A stretch of 64,000 bases of DNA from Manduca sexta (Eukaryota; Arthropoda; Insecta; Lepidoptera; Sphingidae). Below are positions 61,146 to 64,000 of the stretch, one piece after another; the stretch's first letter is position 1, and each line of letters starts with the position of its first letter. The position numbers were made by a program, and so were the translations under genes. Under the pieces are notes generated by a model. The model ran no database searches and was not told the origin of the DNA. It worked only from the letters and a program-made list of their open reading frames with translations. The DNA is taken from contig NC_051140.1 of NCBI RefSeq assembly GCF_014839805.1, forward strand, positions 9,755,826 to 9,819,825, written 5' to 3'.

Positions 61146-64000
61146 ACCGTAGCAGGCACATGCCTACGAAATGTCACCTACCTACATTTCCTGATAACGC
61201 CCGATTAGCAATTAACACAGCCAAATAGCACACCTAGTGCGCGGCATTGTTCAAATAGTTGTTAACGGTTTTATTATCGAATTGTTCTCATATCAAAATC
61301 CAAAGTGAATTATTCCGAGTAAGATTTGATGTGCTTCTTTTGCATATAGAATGTGTTGCTAAACGTACGACTTTCAAAACACATAATCTCATTGTACTTT
61401 TGAGAGTGTCATTTATTTGTAGTTGACTCGTTGCCGCGAATAATGTAGCCGCGTGTTTATGTGCATGTTGAGTGTAAAGCCATGTGTTACTTTCGCAAGT
61501 AAGCAGGAAACAATAACTAAACGCATCGCCGCTTGCAATGTTACGTTATAAATTCATGTGCCGATAATATGCTTACATGGATTCGAAATGTGACGTAACG
61601 AATCCGGTTTTTGTTTACGGATCTGATGCTGATTTTGACCTTGACGGTAAGACATAAGACTTGTAACGGCAGTTTTAACATGTTAACAGAAAACTGTAAT
61701 AAACCGACCATATAACTACACCTTTTATTTTGCCAAACATTGCAGTTCACATTAAGAAAACTATACAAACGCGAGCCGGCAATAACGTTGAGCGGTGGTT
61801 TAACTTCAACCATTGTCCTTAGTGCGAGGCAACTATCTACAGTAATCACTCACAAAACATTCACGACGCGGAAATTAATCTTAAATAACCAGCTGCTCAC
61901 TGTATGGAGACCGCGTACGGTACCACTGTCTACAATAGTTATTGCCCATTTCAAACACACAGCTCGCTCATTCATAAACATAGCACCACATAATATACCC
62001 ACACTATGTGCTCATACTTTTTACTATTCAGTTAATTAATTTAATAGGTACAGGTAATATGTTCTGTACGTGCAGTAAATTAAAAGGGACGTTAAACAAA
62101 GAAATTATCTCGACAATCCACACCTAATATCGTTTCGTTTATATCAAACTAACATCTTGCAAAAGGAGGAAAAAGGCGCGAGTTTGATGTAGTTAGCATA
62201 CTATCTGAACTACAAATGGGGAGATCTTATAAATGAAGTATAAGATGACTGTAGGTCTGGTAGAAAAAAGATAGTTCTTCATAAAATAAAGGAATAAACT
62301 AGCTATATTTGTAGGTAATACTTTCATTACATTTTTTTCACTTTCAGCTAAAAGACTTCAAAATCTTATTAAGTTATATATCGAAATGCGAAGAGACAAT
62401 GACAGGTTGCTCGTTGAACTGTTTCAAAAAGCTTGGCTTATAGAAAATGCTTTCTTAGTCATAATAAAATATGGTAAGCCTAGATAAAGTACTTAAATGT
62501 TATCTAAGCATAATTCCTAGATTAGCATGAAAACGATCCTAGTCAAGGAACTGTCTTTATAAAAGTTACGTACAGGCACATTACTTAAAATTACTTATAT
62601 AATTTTAGTTAATATACATTTTGTAACTAAATACTTATCTTTGAAATAACAGTAACATCCTATACATGTTCGTATTATAAGTTACCACTGTCCTTTGTTG
62701 TCATTCTAATTTAAAAAAAGAAACGTTCGTTTAATGCGTACAATTAAAACACGCACACGTAGCTCGATTAAAAAAATAAAAACCCTCAATATGTTGTGGT
62801 AAAATATGGAACAAGCGTTTTGTACGCACATGGATTTTAAAATTAAAAAACAGAAGTGGCGCACCCAAAGAAGTTCTTCATTTTCCTGGTTACCTATCGA
62901 AGTTGTAAAAGTTGATAAAAACATGTATCCCAGTCTTTTAGGTTTGTATTTTTATGTATACCAGCGAAATATTCTTTTTTAATAATGGCAAATCGTTCTA
63001 TTCCCTGAACGTGTTAAAAATATTGCGTAAAATATTTTGAATACAATATATAATGACATGGTCTCGGTACGATTATGAAATTGCATTAATTGTCGGTTAA
63101 GCAATATTCCTTGCATTAACATCCATTTTTCCATTAAAATTTTCATAATTAAATCTTTTTGCATGAATTGCAAATACTTCTCGCCTATACCTGCAACATA
63201 GTAACATAATTAATATGTAATGATATTTAAAAATATATATATCAAACATCAAATGTCACGTTGATAATAATGATTGTAACGATTATACTCCCATACAACT
63301 ATATTCAACATGAAATTGATTCCTGGATGCACTTTAAATCTATAATTATATCACTTAAATAATAATTTTACAGCCATGAAGTAATTCATTTGAACAAAAT
63401 ATATACCCGTTTTGTTGTACTGAGGTTATAAAGTCAATAAATGACAAGTAAAAAAAAATTTACTTCATTATCTTAGTAGCCGCTATAATGTTGCCACTTA
63501 ACTTTTAAAGTAAAATTGCGAGGAATAGTTTTTTTGTTCCAGTTTACTCCTAGTTTCGTTCGCTTGGGAGAAAATAAATTATTATTTTCATTCGCGACAA
63601 GTTTCGCACGGAATAGAAAATAGACTGCTAGAAGATCCGTTAACTTTAATTCAATGTCTCTTATAACAAATGGTTGTATTAGAAATAACATTTTACTCCT
63701 AATATTGTTTGCGACAATTAATCATACAATTAGACAATATTAGAGTTTCTGATAATTAAAAATTTGTATAATCTACAAGGAAATATACCTAGAGTGTTAA
63801 AATTCGACTAATCGGTACAGATTTATGTGCCCTTTTTGAAGTGCATAATTCATTCAACTATGTAAACTAGATTCTGAAGAAACTGTCTTATAGAAATTCG
63901 GTCCAAGGACAAAAGGCAGCTAAATTCAACGGAATTTATAAATAACTTGATAGGTGTAACCAGAGATAACATTTGTTGGACGTGGTGGACTGCGGATACC
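61146..64000. other. Stretch downstream of the GC island without recognised gene
   Basis: An open frame at 61740-62039 (plus, 99 codons) follows a plausible splice acceptor (TTTGCCAAACATTGCAG at 61729-61745). It is opposed by a 102-codon frame at 61541-61849. Neither has a recognised family. From about 62040 the sequence is AT-rich with nothing identifiable. Confidence 0.4.

Noticed and set aside
61740..62039. Last exon of a chemoreceptor-like gene
   Set aside because: A LYKREPAITLSGG stretch briefly suggested an insect odorant-receptor C-terminus, but the expected aromatic SYSYF-like motif does not follow.
1..64000. CRISPR array, operon, prophage or integrated virus
   Set aside because: No regularly spaced direct repeats, no closely packed open frames and no viral-type polymerase or structural frame were seen. 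All multi-copy sequence is retroposon or MITE-like.

Overview
This window looks like gene-poor, AT-rich nuclear DNA from an insect, most likely a moth or butterfly (Lepidoptera). The grounds are: no open frame longer than about 145 codons and none recognisable as a host protein; tRNA-derived SINEs with clear RNA polymerase III A and B boxes; 3' ends of RTE-like LINEs whose decayed C-terminus reads RWMQAA...LGEAYVQQWTS, common in lepidopteran genomes; and many small non-autonomous DNA transposons. The species is not identified. No bacterial, organellar or viral gene organisation is seen.

Layout. 1-4.1 kb has no recognised feature. 4.1-4.8 kb holds an old repeat split by a 177-bp MITE, then a complete SINE (family 3) with 12-bp target duplications. 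5.6-9.3 kb has copies of repeat family 1 and SINE family 2 and a GC-richer block with a 99-codon open frame. 12.2 kb holds the second copy of the 177-bp MITE; 13.2-16.7 kb has several dispersed repeats. 17.9-18.3 kb is a second complete family-3 SINE carrying a 104-bp insert. 22-25.1 kb is a dense repeat cluster, including a 414-bp LINE-derived insert nested inside a family-2 SINE with an 8-bp duplication. 27.9-30.0 kb has a family-1 repeat, a 408-bp MITE and a frameshifted LINE reverse-transcriptase tail. 30-38 kb is mostly unique AT-rich DNA with unusually clean hairpins, two of them perfect with 20-bp and 29-bp arms. 42.4-53.4 kb has scattered SINEs, a 154-bp element with 21-bp terminal inverted repeats and an AT microsatellite. 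58.7 kb holds a third MITE with CAG flanks. At 60.9-61.14 kb there is an isolated island of about 80% GC, the best candidate for a promoter or first exon. The last 2.8 kb shows no recognisable gene.

The history can be read as layers. An old dispersed repeat is preserved uninterrupted elsewhere in the window, which gives a related empty site for the 177-bp MITE and shows a 3-bp CAG duplication. SINE, LINE and MITE insertions then accumulated in DNA with little visible coding constraint. I did not find a multi-gene system. The most informative observations are the CAG-targeting MITEs, the nested insertions with defined boundaries, the perfect hairpins and the GC island.
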